From Candidatus Eisenbacteria bacterium (GTDB lineage Bacteria; Orphanbacterota; Orphanbacteria; Orphanbacterales; Orphanbacteraceae): a stretch of 56,032 nt of DNA. Numbering within the stretch: position 1 is the stretch's first letter; the number at the start of each line of letters is the position of its first letter. Shown here piece by piece: positions 23,306-31,573 of this stretch. The translations under genes and the position numbers were made by a program. The notes beneath the pieces were generated by a model, which was not told the origin of the DNA, ran no database searches, and saw only the letters and a list, made by a program, of their open reading frames with translations. The DNA lies in NCBI GenBank assembly GCA_016867715.1, contig VGIW01000011.1, forward strand, positions 1-56,032. The letters run 5' to 3'.

Positions 23306-24463
23306 GTGAAGGACACGCTGGTCGAGAAGCCCAAGACGACGACAACGGGGCGCCCGCGGCGGCTGCGCGGCGCGTCCTCGAGGTTCGGCGAGAACCTTGA
23401 CGTCTGGGCGGCCTATCTGAGCAACGAGAGGGCCGACAGCGAGGAGACCACCGAGGGGGTCGTGTGGAAGGCGGTCGAGACGCTCATCGACGTGAGCGGC
23501 GCGGACGGGTGCTCAGTCGCCCTCGCCGATTGGGGAGTCGAGATGCTTTCCGAGCGAAGAAACGGCGACCTCGTCCGGAAGACCAGCCTCCGCGACACGA
23601 TGGTCGCGCACGGAACGATCGGCCACGAGGCGCTCCGCACCGGCGTCCCCCAAGCGGTCTACGAGGTCAATCGCGACAGCGTCCATCACTATCCGGACAC
23701 GGTCCGGAGCGGGCGGTATGCCTCGGCCGCGTGCTTTCCCCTCGGCCATCGCGGGCGCTCGCTCGGTGTGTTGACGTTTCTGTATCGCAAGCCGCGCCGC
23801 TTACAGCGGAGGGACAAGGACCTCGGCGTGATCCTCGCGCACTCGATGGCGCTCGCGATCGACAACTCGCTTCTCGTCTCGGAAGGAAAGCAGAACCGTC
23901 TCGTCACCGTGCAGGCGCTCATCCGGTCGCTCGAGGCGAAGGACTCGGAGACTTCTTACCATTCCCTTCGCGTGACGCAGCACGCCACCGTTCTCGCCGA
24001 GGAGATGGGCCTCTCGCCGCGCCAGGTCGAGGCGGTCCAGTACGGCGCGACCCTCCACGATCTCGGGAAGATCGGGGTGCTCGGGCCGATCCTGAACAAG
24101 AAGGGGAAGCTGGACGAGGACGAGCTCGCTCTCATCCGCCGCCATCCGGTGATCGGGGCTCGCATCGTCGAGAACGTGGACTACCTCCACGCGGCGGTTC
24201 CGATCATCCGCCACCATCACGAGCGGTGGGACGGGGAGGGCTACCCGGACGGCATCCGCGGCGAGAAGATTCCGCTCGGCGCGCGGATCGTCTCGATCCC
24301 CGATTTCTACGACGCGCTCACGACGAGCCGGCCCTATCGCCCGGCGTACAGCCACGAGAAAGCGGTGCGAATGGTGCGCGAGCGGATCGGCACCGCGTTC
24401 GACCCGGACATCGCCAAGATCTTCCTCTCCATCCAGGAAGGGTGGAAGAACCCCGCGCAGTAG
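23306..24463 (+). CDS. GAF domain-HD-GYP phosphodiesterase
   Basis: A 385-residue protein. A GAF-like sensor domain spans ~45-190; the HD-GYP domain spans ~195-375, with HDLGKIG at 251-257, HHHERWDGEGYPDG and ALTTSRPYR. HD-GYP proteins hydrolyse cyclic di-GMP (or related cyclic dinucleotides). All metal-binding residues seem intact. It pairs with the GGDEF-like regulator at the start of the cluster, so the set probably manages cyclic dinucleotide signalling. GTG start at 23306, 19 bp after the CheY-like gene, with GAGGTG upstream. Confidence 0.9.
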   Translation: MKDTLVEKPKTTTTGRPRRLRGASSRFGENLDVWAAYLSNERADSEETTEGVVWKAVETLIDVSGADGCSVALADWGVEMLSERRNGDLVRKTSLRDTMVAHGTIGHEALRTGVPQAVYEVNRDSVHHYPDTVRSGRYASAACFPLGHRGRSLGVLTFLYRKPRRLQRRDKDLGVILAHSMALAIDNSLLVSEGKQNRLVTVQALIRSLEAKDSETSYHSLRVTQHATVLAEEMGLSPRQVEAVQYGATLHDLGKIGVLGPILNKKGKLDEDELALIRRHPVIGARIVENVDYLHAAVPIIRHHHERWDGEGYPDGIRGEKIPLGARIVSIPDFYDALTTSRPYRPAYSHEKAVRMVRERIGTAFDPDIAKIFLSIQEGWKNPAQ

Positions 24464-24598
24464 TTCAACGCGTTCTTCCCGATTGTCTCCGATTCGTCGC
24501 CCGTCTTTCCGCACGTCCAACCGTGGAGCGGGCGCCGCACTCACCGTCCGCGCCGGCCGTGGTATGATCGTCCCGATCCGGGCCCTCGCCCGGCGGAG

Positions 24599-27037
24599 AT
24601 GCGCGTGCCTTCCCGATTCCTCGTCGTCGCCGTTCCGACACCGGCCCGCAAGGAGTTTACGTATCGCGCTCCATCGGGAGAACCGGCGGATCTCGTCGGC
24701 CGCCGCGTCGTCGTCCCCTTCGGTCCGCGCCGGATGACCGGCGTCGTCGTCGGCACGACCGACGAGCCTCCTCCCGTCGAAGCGAAGGAGGTGCTCGAGG
24801 TCCTGGACGAAGAGCCGGTCGTGAGCGCTTCCATGCGGGAGCTGACCCGGTGGGTCGCGGACTACTACCTTGCCTCGTGGGGGGAGGCGCTCCACGCGGC
24901 GCTCCCTCTCGCGCTCGGCCGCCGGAGCCGGCGAAGCGCGGTGTGGGTCGGCGAGGGCGAAGCGATCGCGCGGGAAGGTCTCGATCGTCGCGTCGCCGAA
25001 GAGGTGGCGCGGCGGAAGACGATCCCCGTCCGGGCGCTCGCGCGGCGCCTCGGGGAGAGTCCCGCGCGCGTCGAGGGGGCGCTCCGCCGGCTCGAGGCGT
25101 CCGGACATTTGAAAGTTCAAGCGATTCTCTCCGAACCGGGCGCGCGAAGCCGCACCGAAACGTGGGTCGAGATCCTCCCGGAGGGGTGCCGGGACGCGGC
25201 GCTCGAAGCGCTTCGAAAGAACGCGGTCCGCCAGAGGGAGTGTCTTCTTCTTCTTCGCGAGAAGCGGCGCCTCCGCCGATCGGTCCTCTTCCGGTTCGGG
25301 AACGCCGTCGAGGCGCTCGAGAAGCGGGGCTTCGTGCGCAAGACGGAAGAGGAAGTCGTCCGAATCGCCGACGGCGCGGGCGCGGAGCCGATCGTGGTGA
25401 ACCCGCCGCTCACCCCCGAGCAGACCGAGGCGCTCCGACCGGTCGAGGAGGCGATCCGCGCGGGGCGATTCGAAGCGCATCTTCTCTACGGGATCACCGG
25501 TTCGGGGAAGACCGAGGTCTACCTCCGGGCCGCTTCCGTCGCGAGGAGCATCAAGCGGTCGGTCCTCGTTCTCGTTCCGGAGATCGCGCTCACCCCGCAA
25601 ACGGTGGGGCGTTTTCGCGCGCGCTTCGGCGAGGAGGTCGTGGTTCTTCATAGCGCGCTGAGCGCGGGGGAGAGACACGACACGTGGCGCGAGATCCACC
25701 GCGGGCGCTTTCCGGTGGTGGTCGGGGTGCGCTCGGCGCTCTTCGCGCCGCTCCCGAACCTCGGGCTCCTCGTGGTCGACGAGGAGCACGACGCGAGCTA
25801 CAAGCAAGGCGAGAGCCCGCGCTATCACGGGCGGGACGGCGCGGTCGTGCGGGCGCGCCTCGAGAAGGTCCCGGTTCTTCTCGGGAGCGCGACGCCGAGC
25901 ATCGAGTCGTACTACAACGCCAGGAGCGGGAAGTACCGCATGTCCGTCCTTCCGACCCGCATCGAGAACCGCCCGCTCCCGGCGATCACCATCGTCGATC
26001 TTCATCTCGTCCCGCCGAAGGAGAGGCGCGGCGTTCTCTCTCCTCTTCTCGTCGAGAAGATCGGAGCGGTCCTCGAACGGGGCGAGCAGGCGATGGTCTT
26101 CCTGAACCGGAGGGGATACGCGCCCTTTCTCCGATGTCCGGACTGCGGGCATGTTCCCCGCTGCGCGCATTGCGCGGTGACCTTCACGTTTCATCGAAGG
26201 GAGCCGATCCTCCGCTGTCACTATTGCGGGACCGAGGAGGAAGCGCCGGCGGTCTGCCCGAAGTGCGGCGGCGCGCGGATCGGCCATCGAGGGGCCGGAA
26301 CGCAGCGCGTGGAAGAGGATCTCGCGGAGGTCTTTCCGTTCGCGCGCATCGCGCGCATGGATCTCGACACGACGCGCCGGAAGGACTCCGCCCGCTCGAT
26401 CCTCGGCGAGTTCGGCGAGGGGAAGGTGAACCTCCTCATCGGGACGCAGATGATCGCGAAGGGGCACCATTTCCCCGGCGTCTCCCTCGTCGGCGTCGTG
26501 AACGCCGACACCGCGCTTCATCTTCCCGACTTCCGCGCGGCGGAGCGGACCTTCCAGCTTCTCCTCCAGGTCGCGGGAAGGGCGGGCCGCGGGGACCGAG
26601 AGGGAGAGGTTGTCATCCAAACCTTTCACCCGTTGCACTATGTCCTTCGATCGGCGGTTCTTCACGAGTACGAGCCGTTCGCGGTGCGCGAGCTCGACGA
26701 TCGGCGCGCGCTCCACTACCCGCCCTACTCGCGCGTTCTCGCCCTCACGTTTCGGGGGAAGAAGGGGGCGGTCGTTCGAAGCGCGGCGGCGCGCTTCCGC
26801 GAGGCGCTTTCCGCGGACGCGCGGGTTCGTCCTCTCGTTTGGGAGATCCTCGGGCCGGTGCCGGCGGCGATCGCGAAGATCCGCGACCGCGTGCGCTGGA
26901 GGATCCTGATCAAGGGGCGCGTCGAGAGATGGCGGACGCTCCGAGCGGTTCTCGCCGAGCATCTCGACGACGCGCGAAAAGGGCGGGGCCTCCGCTCCGA
27001 GATCCTCGTCGACGTCGACGCGTACGATCTTCTCTGA
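24599..27037 (+). CDS. priA: Primosomal protein N' (replication restart helicase)
   Basis: An 812-residue PriA of typical domain order: N-terminal DNA-binding domain (~5-110), winged helix, helicase lobe 1 with Walker A GITGSGKTE and the DEEH box, zinc-binding insertion with four CxxC pairs (CPDC, CAHC, CHYC, CPKC), and helicase lobe 2 with QMIAKGHHFP and VAGRAGRG. It reloads the replisome at stalled forks. ATG 24599 directly abuts its GGAG; GTG at 24605 has better spacing and could be the real start, shortening the protein by two residues. Confidence 0.96.
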   Translation: MRVPSRFLVVAVPTPARKEFTYRAPSGEPADLVGRRVVVPFGPRRMTGVVVGTTDEPPPVEAKEVLEVLDEEPVVSASMRELTRWVADYYLASWGEALHAALPLALGRRSRRSAVWVGEGEAIAREGLDRRVAEEVARRKTIPVRALARRLGESPARVEGALRRLEASGHLKVQAILSEPGARSRTETWVEILPEGCRDAALEALRKNAVRQRECLLLLREKRRLRRSVLFRFGNAVEALEKRGFVRKTEEEVVRIADGAGAEPIVVNPPLTPEQTEALRPVEEAIRAGRFEAHLLYGITGSGKTEVYLRAASVARSIKRSVLVLVPEIALTPQTVGRFRARFGEEVVVLHSALSAGERHDTWREIHRGRFPVVVGVRSALFAPLPNLGLLVVDEEHDASYKQGESPRYHGRDGAVVRARLEKVPVLLGSATPSIESYYNARSGKYRMSVLPTRIENRPLPAITIVDLHLVPPKERRGVLSPLLVEKIGAVLERGEQAMVFLNRRGYAPFLRCPDCGHVPRCAHCAVTFTFHRREPILRCHYCGTEEEAPAVCPKCGGARIGHRGAGTQRVEEDLAEVFPFARIARMDLDTTRRKDSARSILGEFGEGKVNLLIGTQMIAKGHHFPGVSLVGVVNADTALHLPDFRAAERTFQLLLQVAGRAGRGDREGEVVIQTFHPLHYVLRSAVLHEYEPFAVRELDDRRALHYPPYSRVLALTFRGKKGAVVRSAAARFREALSADARVRPLVWEILGPVPAAIAKIRDRVRWRILIKGRVERWRTLRAVLAEHLDDARKGRGLRSEILVDVDAYDLL

Positions 27038-27115
27038 CGATCTTCGATCCTCGGAACGAGGACCGCCGCCCTCGGGCGCCCCTGCGTTGCTCGACGAAGG
27101 GACGTTTCGGGTCTA

Positions 27116-27121
27116 TATAAT
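27116..27121 (+). promoter_or_regulatory. Perfect -10 box upstream of the beta-helix gene
   Basis: TATAAT at 27116-27121 inside TCTATATAATGAAA, an AT-rich island in the 227-bp gap after priA. The best -35 at standard spacing (GACGAA, 27093-27098) is poor, so the promoter may need an activator or another sigma factor. The gene starts 144 bases downstream. Confidence 0.45.
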
Positions 27122-27264
27122 GAAACCAGATCCGCCGACCGCCCGAGTGTCTTCTTCGCGAGATGTCTTCCCCTGGAGATCGCGGGAAGGGGATCGCTCG
27201 ACCGCCCGCCGGCTCGCCGTGGGCGCCGAGCCGGCGGCGAGGAATCGCAAAGGGGGCGAAGGGT

Positions 27265-28416
27265 ATGAAAGGAGCGATGGTTCTCTTCGCGCTTGGGATC
27301 CTCGTGGTCCCCGCGACGGGCGCATCCGCGCGCACCTGGTACATCCTGCCGGATGGCTCCGGAGATGCTCCGACCATCCAAGCGGGGATTGACTCTGCAA
27401 CCGTCGGAGATACCGTTCTTGTCGGGTGCGGGATCTACTATGAGTACAACGTCCGCATGAAGTCCGGAGTCTGCCTCCGGAGCGAGACGGGAGATCCCGA
27501 CTGTGCGACCATCGATGCGCAGAGTCTCGGCAGAGTACTGAATTGTCGCAACATCCAAGTAGACGCTCGCATTGAAGGGCTCACGTTGACCGGGGGTTAT
27601 TGTGAGGGGAACGCGGGTGGCATCTACTGTGTCGAGGTTTGTCGCGTGTCGATCGTGAACTGTATGATCAGAGACAATCGTGCCGGATGGGGTGGGGGCA
27701 TCGGCATTGGTGGGCACTCCTCTCCGACGATCCGGGACTGCGAGATCTACCGCAACACTGCTTTCTATCCCTATGAGTATGCCGGATCAGGGGGAGGTGT
27801 GTACATGGGGAGCACATCGGGCGCAGTGCTTGCTCGTTGCACAGTCTACGGGAATAGTGCCGTGATCGGGGGAGGGGTTGGGTGTGACATGTACGGAGCT
27901 CCGTTGATCACGGATTGCGTGATTACCGGCAACACGGCCTCCGCAAGAGGTGGTGGGATCGGATGCGAAATCTACTCGAGCCCGACCTTTGTGAGCTGCA
28001 CGGTCGCCGGGAACTTTTCAGCCAGGGGAGGGGGGATCGATTTCTACGGGAGCTACGCAACGCTGGAACGCTCGATTGTTTGGGGAAACTGCGCGGGGCT
28101 GTTCGGGGATGAGATTCGATTGTGGGGAACGGGGACATCAGTCTCGGTGAGTTGTTCTGCCGTGGATACTTCAGGAATCGTTGGAGATAGTTTGATCTCT
28201 TGGGGAGTGGGGAATGTATTCGAGGATCCCCTCTTTTGCGGCCCAGAGAACTGCGAGAGCGCGCCGACGACTTTGGGCGACTACACGCTGTCCAGTACGT
28301 CTCCCTGCCTGAATGCTCCCGGCTGTGGTCAGATCGGCGCGCTGGGGCTTGGCTGTTCCGGTCCGACGCGAACCGAGGAGACCTCCTGGGGCACGATCAA
28401 GAGGCTCTTTCGATAG
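27265..28416 (+). CDS. Secreted right-handed beta-helix protein with SWG-type C-terminal tail
   Basis: A 383-residue exported protein with a signal peptide (~1-20, ending GASA). The body is a Gly/Cys-rich right-handed parallel beta-helix: repeats such as GGGIGIGGHSSPTIRDCEI and RGGGIGCEIYSSPTFVSCTV resemble pectate-lyase-like or Chlamydia-PMP repeats. It ends TRTEETSWGTIKRLFR, a tail shared with the secreted protein at 43555-44106. Third codon positions are richer in A/T than in neighbouring genes. ATG 27265 is preceded by GGGGGCGAAGGG; an ATG at 27277 with AAGGAG is an alternative. Substrate or surface role unknown. Confidence 0.8.
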   Translation: MKGAMVLFALGILVVPATGASARTWYILPDGSGDAPTIQAGIDSATVGDTVLVGCGIYYEYNVRMKSGVCLRSETGDPDCATIDAQSLGRVLNCRNIQVDARIEGLTLTGGYCEGNAGGIYCVEVCRVSIVNCMIRDNRAGWGGGIGIGGHSSPTIRDCEIYRNTAFYPYEYAGSGGGVYMGSTSGAVLARCTVYGNSAVIGGGVGCDMYGAPLITDCVITGNTASARGGGIGCEIYSSPTFVSCTVAGNFSARGGGIDFYGSYATLERSIVWGNCAGLFGDEIRLWGTGTSVSVSCSAVDTSGIVGDSLISWGVGNVFEDPLFCGPENCESAPTTLGDYTLSSTSPCLNAPGCGQIGALGLGCSGPTRTEETSWGTIKRLFR

Positions 28417-28684
28417 GGCGACCCGCGTTCGTGACTGTGCGCCGCCTTCCCCTGCTCTCCCCTCTGGAGGAAATCGGTCGGGAGACGGTCCGGCGCCTGA
28501 TCCTGTGTGCCTAACGATCGAAGCGATTCGTTCCGTGACCTAAATGGCACGCCGCATCGCCGCCCTCATCGCTCTCGGTCCCGCTCTCGACACGAACTAC
28601 CGCGCGGTCGTCGAGGCGACCTACCCCTGGCCGGGTTCCTCGGCGCGCGGAGCGGTCGCCCGACGAGCCGAATAGTCGCCGCGG
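28417..28684 (+). other. Gap between the beta-helix gene and the toxin-antitoxin operon
   Basis: No convincing gene. A 43-codon open frame (28544-28675) beginning MARRIAALIALGP reads like coding sequence in composition but has no ribosome binding site, and it could be a remnant. I see no terminator-like stem with a T tract. Confidence 0.4.
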
Positions 28685-28713
28685 TTGCCAGAGTAGCACT
28701 TCTGTGCTACACT
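28685..28713 (+). promoter_or_regulatory. Promoter and operator of the AbrB/Doc toxin-antitoxin operon
   Basis: TTGCCA (28685-28690), a 17-bp spacer and TACACT (28708-28713). A perfect 7-bp inverted repeat, GTAGCAC/GTGCTAC with a TTCT centre (28693-28710), sits in the spacer and covers half of the -10 box. A protein bound there would block polymerase, as in autoregulated toxin-antitoxin operons. Confidence 0.75.
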
Positions 28714-28748
28714 CCCTTTCGTAAGTCTCTTTGGATGGAGGAAGATCC

Positions 28749-28976
28749 ATGACGAAGAAGCTCGTCCTAAGACGCGTGGGCGGATCGATCGGCGCCACGC
28801 TCCCCAAGGAGCTGGCCGACCGGTTCCGCCTCGTCCCCGGCGATTCGGTGCTCGCGGTCGAGACGGAGAGCGGGATCTTGCTCACCCCCTACGACCCGAC
28901 CACGGAACGCGCTCTCGCGATCGCCGCGCGCGCGACAAGGAGATTCCGGAACGCGCTTCGCGAGCTGGCCAAGTAA
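28749..28976 (+). CDS. AbrB/MazE-type antitoxin
   Basis: A 75-residue SpoVT/AbrB swapped-hairpin DNA-binding protein: the N-terminal half (KLVLRRVGGSIGATLPKELA, then V-PGD-x-V) is the DNA-binding part, and the helical, basic C-terminal tail (~50-75) would wrap the toxin. It lies 2 bp before a Doc-type toxin gene, the usual antitoxin-first order, and behind a promoter with a perfect palindrome that it probably represses. ATG 28749 has GGAGGA seven bases upstream. Confidence 0.88.
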   Translation: MTKKLVLRRVGGSIGATLPKELADRFRLVPGDSVLAVETESGILLTPYDPTTERALAIAARATRRFRNALRELAK

Positions 28977-28978
28977 GG

Positions 28979-29389
28979 ATGGGAGCGCGTAGGCGCCGGC
29001 CGATCTGGCTCGATCGTATCGTTCTCGACGCGGTCCATCTCGACACGATCCGCACGCACGGCGGGCTCCTCGGAGTTCGCGACGAGAACGCGCTCGAGTC
29101 GGCGCTTGCCCGGCCGCGCAACCTCTACGCGTACGGACGGAAGAGGGACCTCGCCGCGCTCTCCGCCGCGTACGGCTTCGCCCTCGCCAGGAGCCATCTC
29201 TATCGCGACGGGAACAAGCGGGTCGCCTTCCTTGCGATGGTCGTCTTTCTCGGTCTAAACGGCTTCGATCTCGAAGCCGCCGAAGAGGAAGTCGTCTCCG
29301 TGATGGTGGGCCTCGCCGCCGGGAGCGTGACCGAACGGAGCCTCGCGGGATGGATCCGCTCGCACGCGGTGCCCGCTTCAGAAGACTGA
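28979..29389 (+). CDS. doc: Death-on-curing (Doc/Fic) family toxin
   Basis: A 136-residue Doc protein. The catalytic motif HLYRDGNKR at 73-81 matches HxFxDxNKR of Doc, a Fic-fold kinase that phosphorylates EF-Tu and stops translation; Tyr replaces the usual Phe. The N-terminal I-x-THGGLLGVRDENALESAL is also typical of the family. The gene begins 2 bp after the antitoxin stop, with TAAGG before the ATG, so expression is likely coupled to that of the antitoxin. Catalytic residues are intact, so the toxin should be active. Confidence 0.92.
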   Translation: MGARRRRPIWLDRIVLDAVHLDTIRTHGGLLGVRDENALESALARPRNLYAYGRKRDLAALSAAYGFALARSHLYRDGNKRVAFLAMVVFLGLNGFDLEAAEEEVVSVMVGLAAGSVTERSLAGWIRSHAVPASED

Positions 29390-29390
29390 T

Positions 29391-29406
29391 GCGGCGGGAA
29401 CGCCGC
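29391..29406. terminator. Hairpin between convergent doc and sulfatase-like genes
   Basis: GCGGCG and CGCCGC around GGAA, in the 26-bp gap between the two convergent stop codons. It could end transcription from both sides, though neither strand has a T run. Confidence 0.4.
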
Positions 29407-29415
29407 CGATTCGAG

Positions 29416-30984
29416 CTACTGGATATACCCCAGATCCCGGAGGGCGCGCAGCGTCTCGCCGTCGATCTTGTCCTTGAAGGTGGAGCCGCTCGTCTCCTCC
29501 GCGATCCAATCGAGGAGAAGCCGTTTCAGGGAGTCGAGCCGGGCCGGTTCCGCGGCGGCACGATCGTTCGTTTCGCGAGGATCGTTCGTTAAATCATAGA
29601 GCTCGAAACGATCCCCCTCCGGCTTCGGGATGAGGATGAGCTTGTGGTCGTCCGCCCGGACCATGCGCCAGCGTCCCGCGTCTCCGTCCACCGTCCAGCG
29701 CGGGTTCTCCTCCTCGAGGTTCCCGACGATCGTCCGCCCGTTCTCGCCGAAGACCGCGCGGAACCGCTCCTCTTCGGCCCCGCGAAGGAGGGGTGCGAAG
29801 CTTCTCCCCTCGAGACCCGGCGGGATCGGCGCGCCCGCGAGATTGAGAATGGTCGGCATCACGTCGAGGCCGCTCGCGACTCGCGAGATCTTCGTCCCGG
29901 GCGCGACCTCGGGCGGGTAGGAGACGGCGAGGGGGACCATCATGCACGGGTCGTAGAGAAAGTGCGTGTGCGCGAAGTAGAGCCCGTGCTCGCCGAGGCT
30001 CTCCCCGTGGTCCGCGGTGATCGCGACGATCGTCTTGTCGAGGAGGCGCATCTTCTGGAGCCTGTCGAGAACGCGGCCGATCTCGTCGTCGGTGAAGCGG
30101 ATCTCCGCGTCGTAGAGGTCGATGTTCTTCCGAACCCGGTCCTCGGGGAGATCGAGATCGAAGATCTTCCGCCGCCCGTCCGGCCACTCGAGATCGGTGA
30201 GCTCATCGACGCCGGTCCCCGAATCGAACATGCGCGCGTACTCCTCCGGCGGCTCGTAGGGGAAATGGGGATCGAGATAGTGGAGCCAGAGGAAGAACGG
30301 GGTCCGCGCCCCCGAGTCGAGCCAGCGGAGCGCGCGCTCGGTCACCGCGTCCGCGCGATGGCTTCTCTCCGGCTTTCGGACGCCGAGGCGCCGGAGCGCG
30401 TGCGCGAGAAGGGTCACGTCGAAACGGACCGGCGTTCCGATCCTTTCGAAGAGAAGGAATCCCTGGCCGAAGCCCCACTCGGGGACGAGGAGCCCGTGCG
30501 AGGAGAAGGCGGCGGTCAGGTACCCTTCGTCACGGAGGACCTCTGCGAGCGTGACGTGGTTCGGGGCGAGGAGGTTCGGGTGGTTTCGGACGCCGTGCGT
30601 GTGCGGGTAGAGCCCCGTGAGGAGGCTCGCCGTCGAGGGCTGCGTGAAGGGGGTCGCGGCGACGACGTTCGTGAAGAGCGCCCCTTGCGCCGCCGTCCGA
30701 TCGAACGCGGGGGAGGTCTCGCGCGGGTATCCGTACGCGGAGAGGTGGTCGCTCCGAAGCGTGTCGATCGTGATGAAGAGAACGTTCGGCCGATCGCGCG
30801 ACCCGCAGCGCTGAAGCGCCTCGCCGATCGCGCCGGACGCGACCGCGAGGATCGCGAGCACAAGAGGCGGCGCGAGAAGAGAAGAAGTGCGGCCCGCGAT
30901 CGCCCGCTCCGGCGCCGCGCGGCGCGCGCCGCGAGGAGGGCGGGGAGAAGCGTGACGAGCGCGATCAGCGCAACCGCCGCCCAC
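29416..30984 (-). CDS. Sulfatase/alkaline-phosphatase superfamily hydrolase (catalytic part)
   Basis: A 522-codon frame. A transmembrane segment (~36-55) is followed by a sulfatase-type domain: NVLFITIDTLRSDHLSAYGY, metal-binding D74, the nucleophile segment PFTQPSTASLLTG (113-123) and ITADHGESLGEHG. At the formylglycine position of the sulfatase motif (C/S-x-P-S-R) this protein has T114, as in phosphoglycerol-transferase-like relatives, so it may act on phosphoesters rather than sulfate esters. The first ~30 residues are arginine-rich noise. Membrane-protein coding sequence continues upstream in the other two frames (30885-31378), so the gene is probably longer and frameshifted here. Confidence 0.8.
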   Translation of the reverse strand: MGGGCADRARHASPRPPRGARRAAPERAIAGRTSSLLAPPLVLAILAVASGAIGEALQRCGSRDRPNVLFITIDTLRSDHLSAYGYPRETSPAFDRTAAQGALFTNVVAATPFTQPSTASLLTGLYPHTHGVRNHPNLLAPNHVTLAEVLRDEGYLTAAFSSHGLLVPEWGFGQGFLLFERIGTPVRFDVTLLAHALRRLGVRKPERSHRADAVTERALRWLDSGARTPFFLWLHYLDPHFPYEPPEEYARMFDSGTGVDELTDLEWPDGRRKIFDLDLPEDRVRKNIDLYDAEIRFTDDEIGRVLDRLQKMRLLDKTIVAITADHGESLGEHGLYFAHTHFLYDPCMMVPLAVSYPPEVAPGTKISRVASGLDVMPTILNLAGAPIPPGLEGRSFAPLLRGAEEERFRAVFGENGRTIVGNLEEENPRWTVDGDAGRWRMVRADDHKLILIPKPEGDRFELYDLTNDPRETNDRAAAEPARLDSLKRLLLDWIAEETSGSTFKDKIDGETLRALRDLGYIQ

Positions 30985-31378
30985 GTGAACGGGTTTCGGA
31001 GCGGGGGAAGATAGAGCCTCCGGGCCCAGTACGCCGCCGGAAGGAAGAGAGCGAGGAAGGAGGCCGCTCCGATCGCGAGCGCGCGGATCGAACGTCCCTC
31101 GCGCCCTCGTCCTCGCCCCTCCGGCCCCGCGCCCCGGCGAGAAGCGCGAGCGCTCCGAATCCCGCCGCGCCGAGCAGGCCGTAGAGAAACGCCTGCACCA
31201 GCGTCGCGGCCGCCCACCCGAGCGCGCCCGGGTACCAAGCCGGGTAAAGGAATCGGATCAGGAAGCCTTCGAGAAGCCCGGCGGCGGCGAGCCCGCAGAA
31301 AACCCTGCGCCGGCGGCGAAACGAGCGGCCATCCTTGAACCCCTTTCCATCGCCGGGAGAAGGGAACGCGCTTCCCAA
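30885..31378 (-). pseudogene. N-terminal membrane part of the sulfatase-like gene, split by two apparent frameshifts
   Basis: Two hydrophobic stretches read well in successive frames. The first (about 31120-31330) includes FCGLAAAGLLEGFLI and LVQAFLYGLLGAAGFGALAL. The second (about 30890-31100) includes LAIGAASFLALFLPAAYWA and FTWAAVALIALVTLLPALLA. The sulfatase frame then continues with a further membrane segment. Each junction (around 31095-31125 and 30885-30915) would be repaired by one added base, and both lie in G/C-rich runs. An intact protein would have about 650 residues with several membrane helices before a periplasmic sulfatase-type domain. The start is unclear; TTG 31378 is the farthest in frame. 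Assembly error or real decay are both possible. Confidence 0.65.
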
Positions 31379-31466
31379 CTCGGGCGCCCCGATCCTAGCA
31401 CGCGCGCCGCTCGCTCGCCACCTCTCCCGGATCTTGCCCCGCGGCCGCGGGGGGAGTGCTTTTCGC

Positions 31467-31496
31467 TTGACACGCGATCGGGGAAAACCCTATCGT
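31467..31496 (+). promoter_or_regulatory. Sigma-70 type promoter of the TPR lipoprotein gene
   Basis: TTGACA (31467-31472), an 18-bp spacer and TATCGT (31491-31496), about 78 bases before the ATG at 31574. Confidence 0.65.
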
Positions 31497-31573
31497 GTCG
31501 ATGGTTCCGATCGTCTCTCCGGAACCGCTTCGGCACCCAGGTCATCGCCAGAGGCCCCGGCCAAGGAGTTGCC

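Noticed and set aside
23801-26962. A 1053-codon minus-strand frame opposite priA and the HD-GYP gene
   Set aside because: Arginine-rich, without any recognisable domain; it mirrors codon structure of the real genes.
28544-28675. A 43-codon gene beginning MARRIAALIALGP
   Set aside because: No ribosome binding site, no known family; kept only as a note on the gap.
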